DNA of 64,000 nt, from positions 186,001 through 250,000 of the forward strand of contig NZ_JQED01000003.1 of the NCBI RefSeq assembly GCF_000764225.1, in the 5' to 3' direction. A program made the position numbers and the translations under genes. Source of the DNA: Colwellia psychrerythraea. GTDB lineage: Bacteria; Pseudomonadota; Gammaproteobacteria; Enterobacterales; Alteromonadaceae. Shown one piece after another: positions 35,931 through 46,362 of this stretch (position 1 is its first letter; each line of letters starts with the position of its first letter). The notes beneath the pieces are model-generated. The model ran no database searches. It was not told the origin of the DNA and was given only the letters and a program-made list of their open reading frames with translations.

Positions 35931-36623
35931 TTACCAAGGTAATGTTTCACCATTTGAGTGCTTAAATACACCTGAATCTGACATGGTTAAATCATCCATT
36001 AAGGTAATTAATCGCTCAGCCGCTACGTTCGCGCTGATGTCACCATTACTTAATGAACCATTACTGTTTACCATCTCAGTTTGTACATAACCTGGATGAT
36101 AAATACCGACGGAGATATTGTTCTCGGTAAGATCTCGTGCCAATGATACAGCAGCGATATTTAGAGCTGCTTTTGACATGCGATAACCGTATCTTCCTCC
36201 AGAGGTGTTATCGGTAATAGAGCCCATTCTAGAAGTGATAAAGGCTATTTTACTACCTGAAGATAAATTTGTTAATAAAGCGTGGCTTAAACATAAAGGC
36301 GCAAGTGCATTCACATTAAACTGCTCAATAATCGTATCTTTGTTTAGATGACTCAGCTGTTCATCTCGTAAAATTCCTGCATTATTTATTAATAAATCAA
36401 TGTTAATGCCATTCAGTGCTGATACCACTTTATTGATACTGTCTTGCTTCGTTATTTCTATATCTTCTATTACGTTTATCCCAAGAGAGTCTAAGTCTTT
36501 AGAGCTTTTACGACAAAGTGCATAAACGGTATCACCACGTTGTTGGCAAAACCTAGCTATAGCATAACCAATGCCACGATTAGCTCCTGTAATTACAATA
36601 GTATTGTGTGTGTTTGTAGACAT
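35931..36623 (-). CDS. Short-chain dehydrogenase/reductase
   Basis: A 230-residue NAD(P)-dependent oxidoreductase of the classical SDR family. The nucleotide motif TGANRGIG lies at about 12-19, NNAGIL near 83, and the catalytic Tyr-x-x-x-Lys (YRMSK) near 146-150. Physiological substrate unknown. It is inserted between pcnB and gluQ, which are adjacent or nearly so in E. coli, so it is a lineage-specific insertion into that block. Confidence 0.88.
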   Translation of the reverse strand: MSTNTHNTIVITGANRGIGYAIARFCQQRGDTVYALCRKSSKDLDSLGINVIEDIEITKQDSINKVVSALNGINIDLLINNAGILRDEQLSHLNKDTIIEQFNVNALAPLCLSHALLTNLSSGSKIAFITSRMGSITDNTSGGRYGYRMSKAALNIAAVSLARDLTENNISVGIYHPGYVQTEMVNSNGSLSNGDISANVAAERLITLMDDLTMSDSGVFKHSNGETLPW

Positions 36624-36673
36624 AATATTTCCTTTATTAAGATAGGATAAAGCGTTTCGTAGTACCGTTGAAC

Positions 36674-37621
36674 TTAATCTATGTTTATCTCGAGAGTTTT
36701 AGGTACTCGGTGTCGTTGCCAATTATTTATCGCCCATTGAATAACTTCTTCGACGTTAGCACTGGTTAACTCTGGCATAGGTGCTTGGCCTAAGAAGCTG
36801 AGTGCTGCAATTAGTGCTGGCTGTGGGTTTGCGTTATTAATTGCGGGCGCTTTATTTTGCTTGCTAAGTTTATATCCCTCACTTGTTATAGCTAAAGGAA
36901 TATGACCGTATTGTGGCGTTTTGCATGGTAAAAAAGTATTGTGTAAGGTCTGAAAAAAGGTCAGTTGCCGCGCGGTTGGTTCGAGTAAATCACAACCTCT
37001 AACAACATGGGTTATACCTTGCGCAATATCATCGGCAACGACTGCAAGTTGATAGGCAAATAAACCATCTTTACGATGAATAATAAAGTCTTCATTGGCT
37101 AATGCTTTATTGCAAACCACCTCACCTTGAAAAAGGTCACTAAATTGATGTAAACCGTATTGATTAATGAGTCTAGTGGCGCTGTCAGTAGATTGGCAGT
37201 TAGCGGTACGACAATGACCTTGATAGATGCCGCCGATAGCCTTGACTTGGGCGCGAGTGCATTGACAATAATAGCTTAGCTTTTGTCGTGCTAAAGTAGA
37301 TAATATGTCACGGTAATATTGTGATTGTGTACTTTGATACAGTACTTCTTCATCCCAGTGCAGCCCATAGGCTTCAAGGGTTGTTAATATTGCCGCGCTA
37401 GCGCCTTTCTTTTCGCGAGGTGGATCTATATCCTCAATGCGAATAAGCCACTTTCCATGCTCACCATAATCGTTAACAAACGCTTTTGCATCGAGAAAAC
37501 TCGCTAAAGCAGCGATAAGGGAGCCAAAATGAAGGAAACCAGAAGGAGATGGCGCAAAGCGACCACGATATTGTTGAGCCTTTCTAGGCTCTAGTGGTCG
37601 CTTGTTATGCACGTTTTGCAT
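36674..37621 (-). CDS. gluQ: Glutamyl-Q tRNA(Asp) synthetase
   Basis: GluQ-RS attaches glutamate to queuosine in the wobble position of tRNA-Asp. The 315-residue length and lack of a C-terminal anticodon domain separate it from GltX. It has RGRFAPSPSGFLHFGS (HIGH-like), a cysteine cluster YYCQCTRA...GHCR that probably binds zinc, IIHRKDGLFAYQLAVV and the KLSKQN (KMSKS-like) loop. dksA lies 43 bases upstream on the same strand, the conserved dksA-gluQ pair. Confidence 0.94.
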   Translation of the reverse strand: MQNVHNKRPLEPRKAQQYRGRFAPSPSGFLHFGSLIAALASFLDAKAFVNDYGEHGKWLIRIEDIDPPREKKGASAAILTTLEAYGLHWDEEVLYQSTQSQYYRDILSTLARQKLSYYCQCTRAQVKAIGGIYQGHCRTANCQSTDSATRLINQYGLHQFSDLFQGEVVCNKALANEDFIIHRKDGLFAYQLAVVADDIAQGITHVVRGCDLLEPTARQLTFFQTLHNTFLPCKTPQYGHIPLAITSEGYKLSKQNKAPAINNANPQPALIAALSFLGQAPMPELTSANVEEVIQWAINNWQRHRVPKTLEINID

Positions 37622-37664
37622 ACAAAACTATGTCGAGTGAAAACTAGCTAAGGCTAACTGGCAA

Positions 37665-38111
37665 TTAGCCAGCCATTTGGCGTTCTTTAATTTCAGCTAG
37701 CGTTTTACATTCAATACAAAGATCTGCTGTAGGACGAGCTTCTAAACGGCGAATGCCAATTTCTATGCCACAAGATTTACAAAAACCAAAATCGTCATCT
37801 TCAATTAATTGTAAGGTTTTTTCAATTTTCTTGATAAGTTTACGCTCACGGTCTCGTGTACGTAATTCAAGACTAAACTCTTCTTCTTGAGCTGCTCTAT
37901 CCACAGGATCTGGAAAGTTTGCTGCTTCGTCTTGCATATGCGTTACGGTACGATCAACTTCTTCACGTAACTGTACACGCCAAGCATCTAATATTTTCTT
38001 AAAATGCTCTTGCTGTGGCTCATCCATGTACTCTTCGCCAGCTTTTTCTTGATACGGCGCAACGCCTGCTAAGGCAAGGATACCTAGTGGCTTGTGTTTA
38101 TTTGTTGGCAT
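37665..38111 (-). CDS. dksA: RNA polymerase-binding transcription factor DksA
   Basis: DksA binds the polymerase secondary channel and works with ppGpp in the stringent response. I choose the ATG at 38111 ([20 protein letters not shown]), preceded by GGGAGA; an upstream in-frame start adds 29 residues not found in the family. The resulting 148 residues carry [10 protein letters not shown], the coiled-coil tip NFPDPVDRA with its two aspartates, and the C4 zinc finger (CKSCG and CIECKT). Located between gluQ and sfsA, as in E. coli. Confidence 0.97.
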   Translation of the reverse strand: MPTNKHKPLGILALAGVAPYQEKAGEEYMDEPQQEHFKKILDAWRVQLREEVDRTVTHMQDEAANFPDPVDRAAQEEEFSLELRTRDRERKLIKKIEKTLQLIEDDDFGFCKSCGIEIGIRRLEARPTADLCIECKTLAEIKERQMAG

Positions 38112-38384
38112 GCTTATTCTCCCAATGCTACATAGACCAAGGCAATTCATTAATATATCACGTTTTACGTGACAATATGCCTTTGTTGTAAGTGCCAATA
38201 TGTTATATATGACCCGATGAATCAGGACTATATTGTGTCGCTCATGATAAAAATCAACAAATCAGCTAAAATAAATATTTTATTTAATATTATCAACAGG
38301 TTAATGAAAGTGAAATTTTTAACACTGTTATTTAAAAATTTTGAGCAAGCTTTTTTAGCAAGTTTTACTAGGACTAGTCAATCT

Positions 38385-39098
38385 TTATCGTTCAATAAAA
38401 GGAATTTTTTCTACTACATTAATATCAACCTCACCGAGTTTTAGTGAAAAAGTTGCTTTATAGGCGATTATCTCAACACCAGCAAGCAAGGCTTCTTTCA
38501 GCAATTTTGCATAGGTTGGGTCAATATGACTAGCGGCTGCAACATCATTAATACCACTATGTAAAACCGCAAATAATAAGACAGCTCTATGACCTTGAGC
38601 AACCATGTCCATTAGTTCACGTAAGTGTTTTTGTCCGCGGGTCGTCACCGCATCAGGGAAGTAGCCATGACCATTGTCCAATAAGGTGACTGATTTAACT
38701 TCAATATAAGCGTCAGGAACATGATTATAAGTAGCTAAAAAATCAATCCGACTGTTTTCATTGCCGTATTTTACTTCCCGCTTTAAATCAGTAAAACCAG
38801 ATAACTCTTTGATTACACCTCGGTACAGTGCTTCTTCTATTAGCTGGTTGGCACGCAAAGTATTGACGCAAATAAAATGGTTGTTTTGACTTTGGGTTAT
38901 CTCCCAGCTAAAAGGGTACTTTCGTTTTTTGTTGCTTGATGTGCTATACCACACGGTATCATCAGGCTCTGCGCACCCTTTCATTGCACCTGTATTTGCA
39001 CAATGAATAGTTGTCTCTTCAGCATCGTTAAGTTCAATATCGGCTAGGAAACGTTTATAACGCTTAATCAATGTAGCGGGTTTTACTTGAAGTATCAT
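38385..39098 (-). CDS. sfsA: Sugar fermentation stimulation protein SfsA
   Basis: A 237-residue protein of the SfsA family, with an N-terminal OB-like part and a C-terminal restriction-endonuclease-like fold; a DNA-related role is suspected but not settled. Visible motifs are [22 protein letters not shown], and the nuclease-type [22 protein letters not shown] (in parts), where D, E and K form a PD-ExK-like site. It is followed on the same strand by dksA, keeping the E. coli order. Confidence 0.93.
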   Translation of the reverse strand: MILQVKPATLIKRYKRFLADIELNDAEETTIHCANTGAMKGCAEPDDTVWYSTSSNKKRKYPFSWEITQSQNNHFICVNTLRANQLIEEALYRGVIKELSGFTDLKREVKYGNENSRIDFLATYNHVPDAYIEVKSVTLLDNGHGYFPDAVTTRGQKHLRELMDMVAQGHRAVLLFAVLHSGINDVAAASHIDPTYAKLLKEALLAGVEIIAYKATFSLKLGEVDINVVEKIPFIER

Positions 39099-39173
39099 AT
39101 TATAATGAGCTAATTAGGTTGGTAGCTCATTATAATGTAGTTTTTTAATCAGATTGTCATGTTAATTAATACG

Positions 39174-39605
39174 TTATGCCTTTCGTTGCTTATTTGTTAA
39201 TAAATTGGCTTGTTGAATATAATCATTGAGCCAGTCGGTGGCATTCTCATTATCACTAAAAACATGAAACTCTATCTGACAGTCATGGTAAATCCGCTGT
39301 AATTGCATTTGTTGCATATCGGCATAGGCACTATTTAAAATAACAACAGCAATAGCAATCATGCCTTTTTCTTGTCGGTATTGTGTTGTTTCTCTTAACT
39401 GTTGTTCGGCATCTGGAGTAAAAACACTATTGCCACGAAAGGTTATTAATGACCCCCATGGTTCACCCGTCATTTTTTCTGTTAGCTGTTTTATATCTTG
39501 GTGATATTTTTCAGCAGTCACGTCATTAAACGGTTCTTGTACATCAACCAATAAAATATTACTTTGTTGTTCAATGATGTAACTTCCATGTGCCGAATGT
39601 TGCAT
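39174..39605 (-). CDS. Hypothetical protein, possible STAS/SpoIIAA-like fold
   Basis: A 143-residue soluble protein without a signal peptide. The alternating pattern (ILLVDVQEPFNDVTAEKYHQ, then SLITFRGNSVFTPDAE and IAIAVVILNSAYA) suggests an alpha/beta single domain similar in outline to STAS or SpoIIAA-like proteins. I cannot name a family with confidence. It is just upstream of sfsA on the same strand and may share its transcript. Confidence 0.6.
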   Translation of the reverse strand: MQHSAHGSYIIEQQSNILLVDVQEPFNDVTAEKYHQDIKQLTEKMTGEPWGSLITFRGNSVFTPDAEQQLRETTQYRQEKGMIAIAVVILNSAYADMQQMQLQRIYHDCQIEFHVFSDNENATDWLNDYIQQANLLTNKQRKA

Positions 39606-40095
39606 GCTTTTTCCTCTCTGATTGTCTTCTGATTAAAAAAGGGGAATGTTTAGTAATAACAGTGTTTAATTAATTTGCCAAGTAAGCAGATATATTTTTT
39701 TTTGCAAGTTTTCTTACTGATTTTTTACTATCTCGCAGCCGTTATTGTAGTTATGAGGTTACTACATGTTTTTGTTGCTATTTATCGCGTTACTGCCGAT
39801 ATACTCTGGAAAAACTTACCTAAATGTAAGGAAAATAAATGTAAAATATCCATTTATTCTCCTTTGTTTTTACACTTATTTAGCTCAAAATTAAGAGGTA
39901 GGCCAATAAACTCCCTCATAGTGTCAATATGTCGCTCAGTATAAGGCTAACCATGTTCACTTAAGTGAAAAGCAAGTCCTAACTCTAGTTGCCAAGCTAA
40001 TCTTCTTTTTCAACTGATTAAACTGTTTGGTAATATGCCCAGCGACTAATAATTGTTATGATGGTAAGTATGTTTACAATAATTTTATTTTGTCG
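39606..40095. other. Intergenic region between a hypothetical gene and hrpB
   Basis: These 490 bases separate two divergent genes. The region is AT-rich with many poly-T tracts. A TTG-started hydrophobic frame at 39675-39944 was judged unlikely to be a gene. No repeat, terminator or RNA gene was recognised. Promoters for both genes should be here. Confidence 0.4.
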
Positions 40096-42627
40096 ATGAC
40101 AGTAACTACTCTTCTCCCTATCGAAGCAATTAAGCAACAATTCTGCCGAAACCTAGATCAGCATAATACCCTTATTTTATCGGCTCCTCCGGGAGCGGGT
40201 AAATCTACATGTTTACCTTTATGGTTATTAGCATTGCCAAGTTTAGCTGATAAGAAAATATACTTGCTACAGCCCAGACGTTTGGCTGTTAAAAATATCG
40301 CAATATTTTTAGCCAAGCAACTCGAGGAAAAAGTAGGGGAAACGATTGGTTATCGGTTACGTAACGATAGTAAAACATCAGCGAACACGCGTCTTGAAGT
40401 TATTACTGAAGGTATATTAACGCAGATCATTCAAAAAGATGCAGAACTTTTAGATACCGCATTAGTTGTTTTTGATGAGTTTCATGAACGTAGTCTGCAG
40501 GGGGATTTAGCTTTTGCTCTTACCCGTGAAGTACAAACAGCATTGAGAGAAGATTTAAAAATACTGCTAATGTCTGCAACGTTAGATATTGACTATTTAA
40601 CCCAAGCATTACCGGATGCTCAGCTCATGAACAGTGAAGGGCGAAGTTATCCAATAGAGATAAGCTATCAAGCTCCAAAGAGCCATCAACGTTGGCGTGA
40701 ACATGCACTAACCGTTATCAAAGATAAAATGCATACTCACATAGGCTCAATCTTGGTTTTTTTACCTGGTGTAGCAGACATTCATTTTTTACTTGAAAGT
40801 TTGCGCTCTCATCAAACGGAAAGTATAAAAATTTGCCCCTTATTTGGCGAGCTGAGTTTGCAGGAGCAACGGCAGGCTATCGCTCCTTGCCTTAATGGGG
40901 TTCGTAAAATTGTATTGGCTACAAATATTGCAGAAACATCATTGACAATTGACGGTATTGACCTTGTGATTGATTGTGGGCTCGAAAAAGTCGCAATTTA
41001 TGACAGTGCTAGTTTGATGAATAAGCTAATGCAAAAACAGATATCAAAAGCTTCGGCTGTGCAAAGAGCTGGGCGAGCGGGACGTTTAATGCCAGGGCAT
41101 TGTATTCGTTTATATGGCAAGGATGATTTTGAACGTAGGCCATTGCACAGTGCGAATGACATTCAACAAGCCGATTTACTACCTACACTCATTGAAGCCG
41201 CTCGTTGGGGGGTCACTGCTTTAGCTGAGTTACCATTATTGGAGTTGCCCAGTAAAAATAAAGAATATCAAGCATGGCAAGAATTACAAAGTCTAGATAT
41301 TGTTGATGAGAAATACTTATTGACTAAACACGGTGAAGAAGCTGCTGCTTTGCCTTGCCATCCTCGTTTTGCTCATATGATCTTAATGGCAAAGGCGCAA
41401 GGAGAAAGTATTACGCTATTGGCTTGCTTAATTGCAGCTCTACTCGAAGAACGTGATATTTTAAAAGGCGAACAGGCTAAATATGATTGTGATCTAATGC
41501 ATCGTTTACAGCTACTTATTCAACCTAAACGTAATAAAAACCCATTGTTTGAACGAATTTTACAGCAAGCAAACAGTCTTGCTCAAAATGTACAATTACG
41601 CTTTAGTATACATGCGATTGATGCGGTGAAAACAGGTACTTTACTCGCCTATGCTTACCCTGAACGTGTCGCTAAATCTCGCGGGAATCATGGCGATTTT
41701 ATTTGTGTTAATGGCAAAGGGGCATCAGTAAACGAGCAAGATGCTTTAGCCAGTGAAGACTTTATGGTTATCGCTCAAACGAGTCAGCTTGGTAGCAAGT
41801 TAAATGTCAGACTAGCCAGTCAGATTAGCCTGGAGGAAATAACTGATATTTTTGCAGGACAAATAAAACAGCAAGACGTAGCAAACTTTGATAATAAGAG
41901 CGGGAGAATATTCGCTAAAAGGCAAACATCACTCGGCGCAATAGTATTATCAGAGCAGCCATTAAAACAAGAAATAACAGCCGAATCAATTAGCACCATG
42001 TGGTGTGAGTTAGTGATGAGAAAGGGCGTTGGTTTCTTATCTTGGCAAGCAAACGATCTAGCACTAAAGGCACGTTGGCAATGGTTGAATAAATACTTTC
42101 CAGAATATGGTTTAGCGGTTATTGATGATGAGATGTTATTGGCAACACTCGCAACTTGGTTTGCTCCCTTTGTTGGAAGTATAAAAACTAAAGCGCAGCT
42201 TGATAAACTTGATTTATCTCACATGTTATTATCTTTGCTAAATTATCAAGAACAAAAAATATTAAAAGAGGCTGCGCCGACGGTTTATATTGGACCTACC
42301 GGAAGAAATTGCCCTATTAGTTATTCTCAAGATGAATCTCCAAAAGTTTCATTACCTATGCAAGAATTATATGGTCTGACAGTAACACCTAGTGTTGGCG
42401 TTTTTGCCGGAATAAGTAAACAAAATCAAGGCATACCCTTATTGTTAGAGTTACTTTCACCCGCGCAAAGGCCTATTCAAGTAACACAAGATTTAGTTAA
42501 ATTTTGGTCTGGAAGCTATCAAGCAGTGCAAAAAGACATGAAAAGCCGTTATCCTAGGCATTATTGGCCAGACGATCCTATCAACGCTAAGGCAACCAAT
42601 AAAATGAAGCGTCATATAAAAGAATAA
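40096..42627 (+). CDS. hrpB: ATP-dependent RNA helicase HrpB
   Basis: HrpB is a DEAH/RHA-type helicase of unsettled role. I choose the ATG at 40096 (MTVTTLLPIEAIKQQF); the longer TTG-started frame adds 23 residues unlike the family. The 843-residue protein has Walker A LSAPPGAGKST, motif II DEFH (FDEFHERSL, typical of HrpB), SATLD, the ATNIAETSLTIDG motif V and QRAGRAGRL motif VI, then the HrpB-specific C-terminal domain. mrcB follows 84 bases downstream; hrpB and mrcB are neighbours in E. coli as well. Confidence 0.95.
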   Translation: MTVTTLLPIEAIKQQFCRNLDQHNTLILSAPPGAGKSTCLPLWLLALPSLADKKIYLLQPRRLAVKNIAIFLAKQLEEKVGETIGYRLRNDSKTSANTRLEVITEGILTQIIQKDAELLDTALVVFDEFHERSLQGDLAFALTREVQTALREDLKILLMSATLDIDYLTQALPDAQLMNSEGRSYPIEISYQAPKSHQRWREHALTVIKDKMHTHIGSILVFLPGVADIHFLLESLRSHQTESIKICPLFGELSLQEQRQAIAPCLNGVRKIVLATNIAETSLTIDGIDLVIDCGLEKVAIYDSASLMNKLMQKQISKASAVQRAGRAGRLMPGHCIRLYGKDDFERRPLHSANDIQQADLLPTLIEAARWGVTALAELPLLELPSKNKEYQAWQELQSLDIVDEKYLLTKHGEEAAALPCHPRFAHMILMAKAQGESITLLACLIAALLEERDILKGEQAKYDCDLMHRLQLLIQPKRNKNPLFERILQQANSLAQNVQLRFSIHAIDAVKTGTLLAYAYPERVAKSRGNHGDFICVNGKGASVNEQDALASEDFMVIAQTSQLGSKLNVRLASQISLEEITDIFAGQIKQQDVANFDNKSGRIFAKRQTSLGAIVLSEQPLKQEITAESISTMWCELVMRKGVGFLSWQANDLALKARWQWLNKYFPEYGLAVIDDEMLLATLATWFAPFVGSIKTKAQLDKLDLSHMLLSLLNYQEQKILKEAAPTVYIGPTGRNCPISYSQDESPKVSLPMQELYGLTVTPSVGVFAGISKQNQGIPLLLELLSPAQRPIQVTQDLVKFWSGSYQAVQKDMKSRYPRHYWPDDPINAKATNKMKRHIKE

Positions 42628-42711
42628 CTAACTTTGAAGTTGAAGAGTATTTTACTTTTCGATTGTAAAAATAATCAGTAAAAAACAACAGTCTCCGTAT
42701 ATCGAAAAATA

Positions 42712-45021
42712 ATGTCAAAAATTAAAGCAACAAAACGCAGCAGTTCAGTATCGAACGAAAAATCTTTAATACGTCGAATAGCGGTAACGTTAGGCAAATT
42801 GATGATTGCCACTTTGTTTACGGTAGGTATTTTCTCTATTTACCTTGATGCGAAGGTAAGAAAAAAGTTTGAAGGTCAGCGTTGGCAAGTACCAGTACAA
42901 GTTTATGGCCAAATAAAAAGACTGCAATTGGGTGAACAGGAAAGTCTGGAAGAAATTGCTCAGTCATTGAAAGTGAATGGTTATCATAAAGTTAAATTTG
43001 CTACTCGAGTAGGACAATTCTCGCAGTCCGCAGATCGTTTGAATATTTTTCAACGTCCTTTTGACTTTGCCGATGGTGCGAGTTATGCGCAGCAACTCAG
43101 TATTGAAGTGGCTAAAGGGGTTGTTGTGGCGCTGAGTGTAGATCAGCAAGCCGTTAGCACACTGATGCTTGAACCACAGTTATTAGCACGTTTAGTTCCT
43201 GATAATAAGGAAGATCGTGTATTGGTGGCGTTAGAAGAGCTTCCTAGTCAGTTAATTGATACATTACTGTTAATTGAAGACCGAAATTTTTATCATCATC
43301 ATGGTGTTTCACCTATTGGTATTTTCAGAGCACTGTTCAGTAATATTCGTGCGGGTCGAACAGTACAAGGGGGTAGTACGTTAACGCAACAACTCGCAAA
43401 GAATATGTTTCTTAATCGAGAGCGGACACTTTCCAGAAAAATTAAAGAAGCACTCATGGCGCTGATCTTGGAGTTTAGATACAGTAAAGATCAACTCCTT
43501 GAAGCTTACATTAATGAAGTTTATCTGGGACAAAATTATGCCAATGGTGTATATGGTTTTGGCCTAGCCTCACAGTTCTATTTTGGAAAAAAAATCAATG
43601 AATTGAGTCATGCTCAAATGGCTTTGTTGATCGCCCAAGTTAAAGGCCCAAGTTATTATGATCCTTGGCGTCATCCACAACGTGCAGTAGAGCGCCGAGA
43701 TCTTATTCTTAGATTGATGTTTGAACAGCACTTATTATCACTGGCCGATTTTGAAGAGGCAGCAGAGTCGACATTATCTATTAGATCAAGTCGGCGATTG
43801 GCCAATAAAAATTATCCCGCTTATTTACAACTCGTTAATGCCGAGTTGAATCAGCACTTATCGAGTTTTACTCAAAAATCAGGCATAAAAGTATTTACAG
43901 GCTTCTCTCACCGAAGCCAGCAACTGTTAGAGCAAAGCGTTGCCAAGCAGTTACCTTTGCTAGAACGTAAATACAAACAGAAAGACCTAGAAGCGGCAAT
44001 GGTAGTCACTGATATTGCAAGCGGAGAAATAAGAGCGCTCGTTGGCGGTAGGGAAAGTGGTTATGCTGGCTTTAACCGAGCACTTAATGCAAAACGTCAT
44101 ATCGGCTCTTTAATTAAACCAGCAATTTATGCCGCGGCACTCGAAAAGTATCAACAATATAATTTCGCCACTATTTTAGATGATAAGGCGATTACACTTC
44201 GAAACGGTACAGGCAAAAAGTGGCAACCGAAGAACTATGATGGTAAATATCGAGGGCAAGTGTCGTTAATTGAAGGCTTAGTTTATTCTCTGAATGTCCC
44301 TACTATTAATTTAGGCATGAGTTTAGGGCTAGATAGTGTAGCTGATGCTATAAAAGGCTTAGGGTACCAATCTAGTCTTCAAATGCGCCCTTCTGTTTTA
44401 TTAGGTGCCATTAATATGTCGCCATTGGAAATTAACCAGTTATATTTAGCAATTGCTAATCATGGCTATTATCAAAAAGCACATACCATTACTAAAATAC
44501 TCTCTTCGAATAATGAGACACTCTGGCAAAATCAGCAATTAACTGAGCAGCGGTTATCATCAAATACTGCCTATTTACTTGATTATGCTTTAGCAAAAGT
44601 CACGCAAGAGGGCACAGCTAGATCACTAACATGGCGGTTAGATAATAAGAGAGTTGCAGGTAAGACAGGGACAAGTAACGCTTTGCGTGATAGTTGGTTT
44701 ATCGGTTATGACAACAAGCACCTAGTAACAACTTGGTTAGGAAAGGATAACAATAAACCAACAGGGTTAACCGGGAGTAGTGGTGCATTGCCTTTATTTG
44801 CAGATTTTATGAAAAAACAGGGCGTTGTTAATAAAATTGATGCTAAACCAGAAAGTATCGTTGTGACTCTTTTTGAACAACAAACTGGAAACGCGGTAAC
44901 AGATAAGTGTGCCAATACTATAATTTATCCCGCAGTGCGAGACGGTATAATGACTTCAGAAAAGTGTTTACAGGAAAAAGTAGACAATAGGTCTTGGTTT
45001 GAAAGGGTTTTTGGTGAGTAA
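42712..45021 (+). CDS. mrcB: Penicillin-binding protein 1B
   Basis: PBP1B polymerises and cross-links peptidoglycan at the inner membrane. The 769-residue class A PBP has a cytoplasmic basic N-terminus, one membrane span at about 28-46, a UB2H domain, a glycosyltransferase domain (EDRNFYHHHGVSP, GGSTLTQQLAKN) at about 185-360, and a transpeptidase domain with SLIK (serine-x-x-lysine), SLN (in YSLNVPT) and KTGTSN. UB2H and the short C-terminus indicate PBP1B, not PBP1A; a LpoB-type activator is expected elsewhere. Confidence 0.95.
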   Translation: MSKIKATKRSSSVSNEKSLIRRIAVTLGKLMIATLFTVGIFSIYLDAKVRKKFEGQRWQVPVQVYGQIKRLQLGEQESLEEIAQSLKVNGYHKVKFATRVGQFSQSADRLNIFQRPFDFADGASYAQQLSIEVAKGVVVALSVDQQAVSTLMLEPQLLARLVPDNKEDRVLVALEELPSQLIDTLLLIEDRNFYHHHGVSPIGIFRALFSNIRAGRTVQGGSTLTQQLAKNMFLNRERTLSRKIKEALMALILEFRYSKDQLLEAYINEVYLGQNYANGVYGFGLASQFYFGKKINELSHAQMALLIAQVKGPSYYDPWRHPQRAVERRDLILRLMFEQHLLSLADFEEAAESTLSIRSSRRLANKNYPAYLQLVNAELNQHLSSFTQKSGIKVFTGFSHRSQQLLEQSVAKQLPLLERKYKQKDLEAAMVVTDIASGEIRALVGGRESGYAGFNRALNAKRHIGSLIKPAIYAAALEKYQQYNFATILDDKAITLRNGTGKKWQPKNYDGKYRGQVSLIEGLVYSLNVPTINLGMSLGLDSVADAIKGLGYQSSLQMRPSVLLGAINMSPLEINQLYLAIANHGYYQKAHTITKILSSNNETLWQNQQLTEQRLSSNTAYLLDYALAKVTQEGTARSLTWRLDNKRVAGKTGTSNALRDSWFIGYDNKHLVTTWLGKDNNKPTGLTGSSGALPLFADFMKKQGVVNKIDAKPESIVVTLFEQQTGNAVTDKCANTIIYPAVRDGIMTSEKCLQEKVDNRSWFERVFGE

Positions 45022-45132
45022 TGATTGTTTAGTCTATGGGTACAATGGTTAGATGAGAAACATTATTAAGCAAAAGATAAAAAGGTGAACGCTCAATATT
45101 TCCCTGTTGAGCGTTCTTATTTAATCGTCACT

Positions 45133-45477
45133 TTAAAAAGTTACTTGAACTTTTGACAATGCGGCAACATCGGTGATTTGCACGTTACCTATACTTTTTT
45201 GTAATTTGGCTGCCGTTCTATCTGCACCACTGTTCTCTGCAAAAGTAATGACATCTTCACCGTTACACATTAATTTTAATGCGACGGTTTTTGTTTTTAT
45301 ACGATATGATTTTGTAGTGTTATTGAGCTTTATAACACTATTGCTCTGGGCTGCTTTACAAACATTTATTAAGGCATTTTCCATATAAGGTGTCATTACT
45401 GCATGGCTTGGTAAACTAACAGCTAAAAAAGGTAAAGAAGCGGCAAGAGCAAGTAATGTTTTTTTGATTGTAGTCAT
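45133..45477 (-). CDS. Small secreted protein, DUF3718-like
   Basis: A 114-residue exported protein with a signal peptide (residues 1-26, cleavage after PSHA). The mature part has two cysteines (NVCKAAQSN and KLMCNGEDV) about 30 residues apart that could form a disulfide. The pattern resembles DUF3718 proteins of Shewanella-type marine bacteria, though I assign that tentatively. Function unknown. Ribosome site GGAGAA precedes the ATG. It converges on mrcB. Confidence 0.72.
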   Translation of the reverse strand: MTTIKKTLLALAASLPFLAVSLPSHAVMTPYMENALINVCKAAQSNSVIKLNNTTKSYRIKTKTVALKLMCNGEDVITFAENSGADRTAAKLQKSIGNVQITDVAALSKVQVTF

Positions 45478-45809
45478 GGTAATTCTCCATAGTATTATTT
45501 AATATCGTTAGCGTTTTATTGAGCCTAGTTATGCAAGGCACATCATAATAGTGGACTGTTTTTGGTTAAAAGTTGTATCTATTTGCCCAGAGGATGTAAG
45601 CAAAAATCAAGCGTTAAATAATGCATATTCTTTAAGTTATTGATTGTTTGTTTATTCGTTAGAAAACCTTGTGTAGTAGTGACATTAACATTTACATTTG
45701 GTGATATTTTGACATAGGAAAGCTGTGGGAGAAGCGATTGAACTTGCGATGATTGACTTGTTTTTTAACAACTATCATGGGCAATGTTATTGAATGCCAT
45801 TTTACTTAA

Positions 45810-45825
45810 CTGTTTTTATATACAG
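45810..45825 (+). promoter_or_regulatory. LexA box upstream of yebG
   Basis: CTGTTTTTATATACAG is a 16-base match to the LexA consensus CTGT-N8-ACAG. It lies 8 bases upstream of a -35 element and 129 bases before the yebG start, so yebG should be in the SOS regulon, as its E. coli counterpart is. Confidence 0.88.
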
Positions 45826-45833
45826 TTTTTGTC

Positions 45834-45861
45834 TTGACTATGCTATTCTTGTCAATATTAT
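45834..45861 (+). promoter_or_regulatory. Promoter of yebG
   Basis: TTGACT (45834-45839) and TATTAT (45856-45861) are separated by 16 bases; each is one mismatch from consensus. The LexA box lies immediately upstream. The predicted transcript has a leader of about 85 bases. Confidence 0.65.
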
Positions 45862-45954
45862 TTGTGTAAACGTTATTTTAATGCTTCAAGTATTAATTTT
45901 TTAACAAGGTTATGAGTTATTAATTAATTCAAAATGTAGGGATGGAGAAATCTA

Positions 45955-46332
45955 ATGGCAGTTGAAAGTCGGTTTGTAGTAATTAGAAACGGGGTAGAGG
46001 CGAAAACATTTATGGATAAAAAATCAGCTGATGAATATGACAAAATGTTGGATATGGCTGATAACTTAAGCCTGATGTTCTCTCAATCTTCGGTGGAGTT
46101 AAGTGATGATGCCAATGAAGAGTTGAGTATTTTCTTAGCGCAACATAGAGAAGAAGTACTTGTTGCCTTATTAGCTAAAAAGCCTGCCAAAGTAGCTAAC
46201 AAAAAGTCAGTTGGAAAAATAACTGACGCACCTATCGTTGAGATTGTTGAGAGCGAAGAAAAAAAGCCAGCAGTTAAAGCCAAAAAGAGTAAAGCTAAAG
46301 TATCAGCCACAAAGCTTAGTGAAGCCAGTTAG
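45955..46332 (+). CDS. yebG: DNA damage-inducible protein YebG
   Basis: A 125-residue SOS-regulated protein of unknown molecular function. The N-terminal half (MAVESRFVVIRNGVEAKTF, KKSADEYDKMLDMAD) is clearly YebG by eye; the E. coli protein is 96 residues. The C-terminal 45 residues form a Lys/Ala-rich tail of the type that binds nucleic acid. A GGATGGAGA-type ribosome site and an upstream LexA box support expression on DNA damage. A metallopeptidase gene follows 30 bases later and may be co-induced. Confidence 0.93.
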   Translation: MAVESRFVVIRNGVEAKTFMDKKSADEYDKMLDMADNLSLMFSQSSVELSDDANEELSIFLAQHREEVLVALLAKKPAKVANKKSVGKITDAPIVEIVESEEKKPAVKAKKSKAKVSATKLSEAS

Positions 46333-46362
46333 TTGAATATAAAGTGTTGTGGTTAACCTCCT

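Noticed and set aside
39675..39944. TTG-started 89-residue frame with a hydrophobic beginning upstream of hrpB
   Set aside because: No ribosome site, a rare start codon, low-complexity AT-rich sequence and no recognisable domain; it looks like chance hydrophobicity from T-rich DNA.
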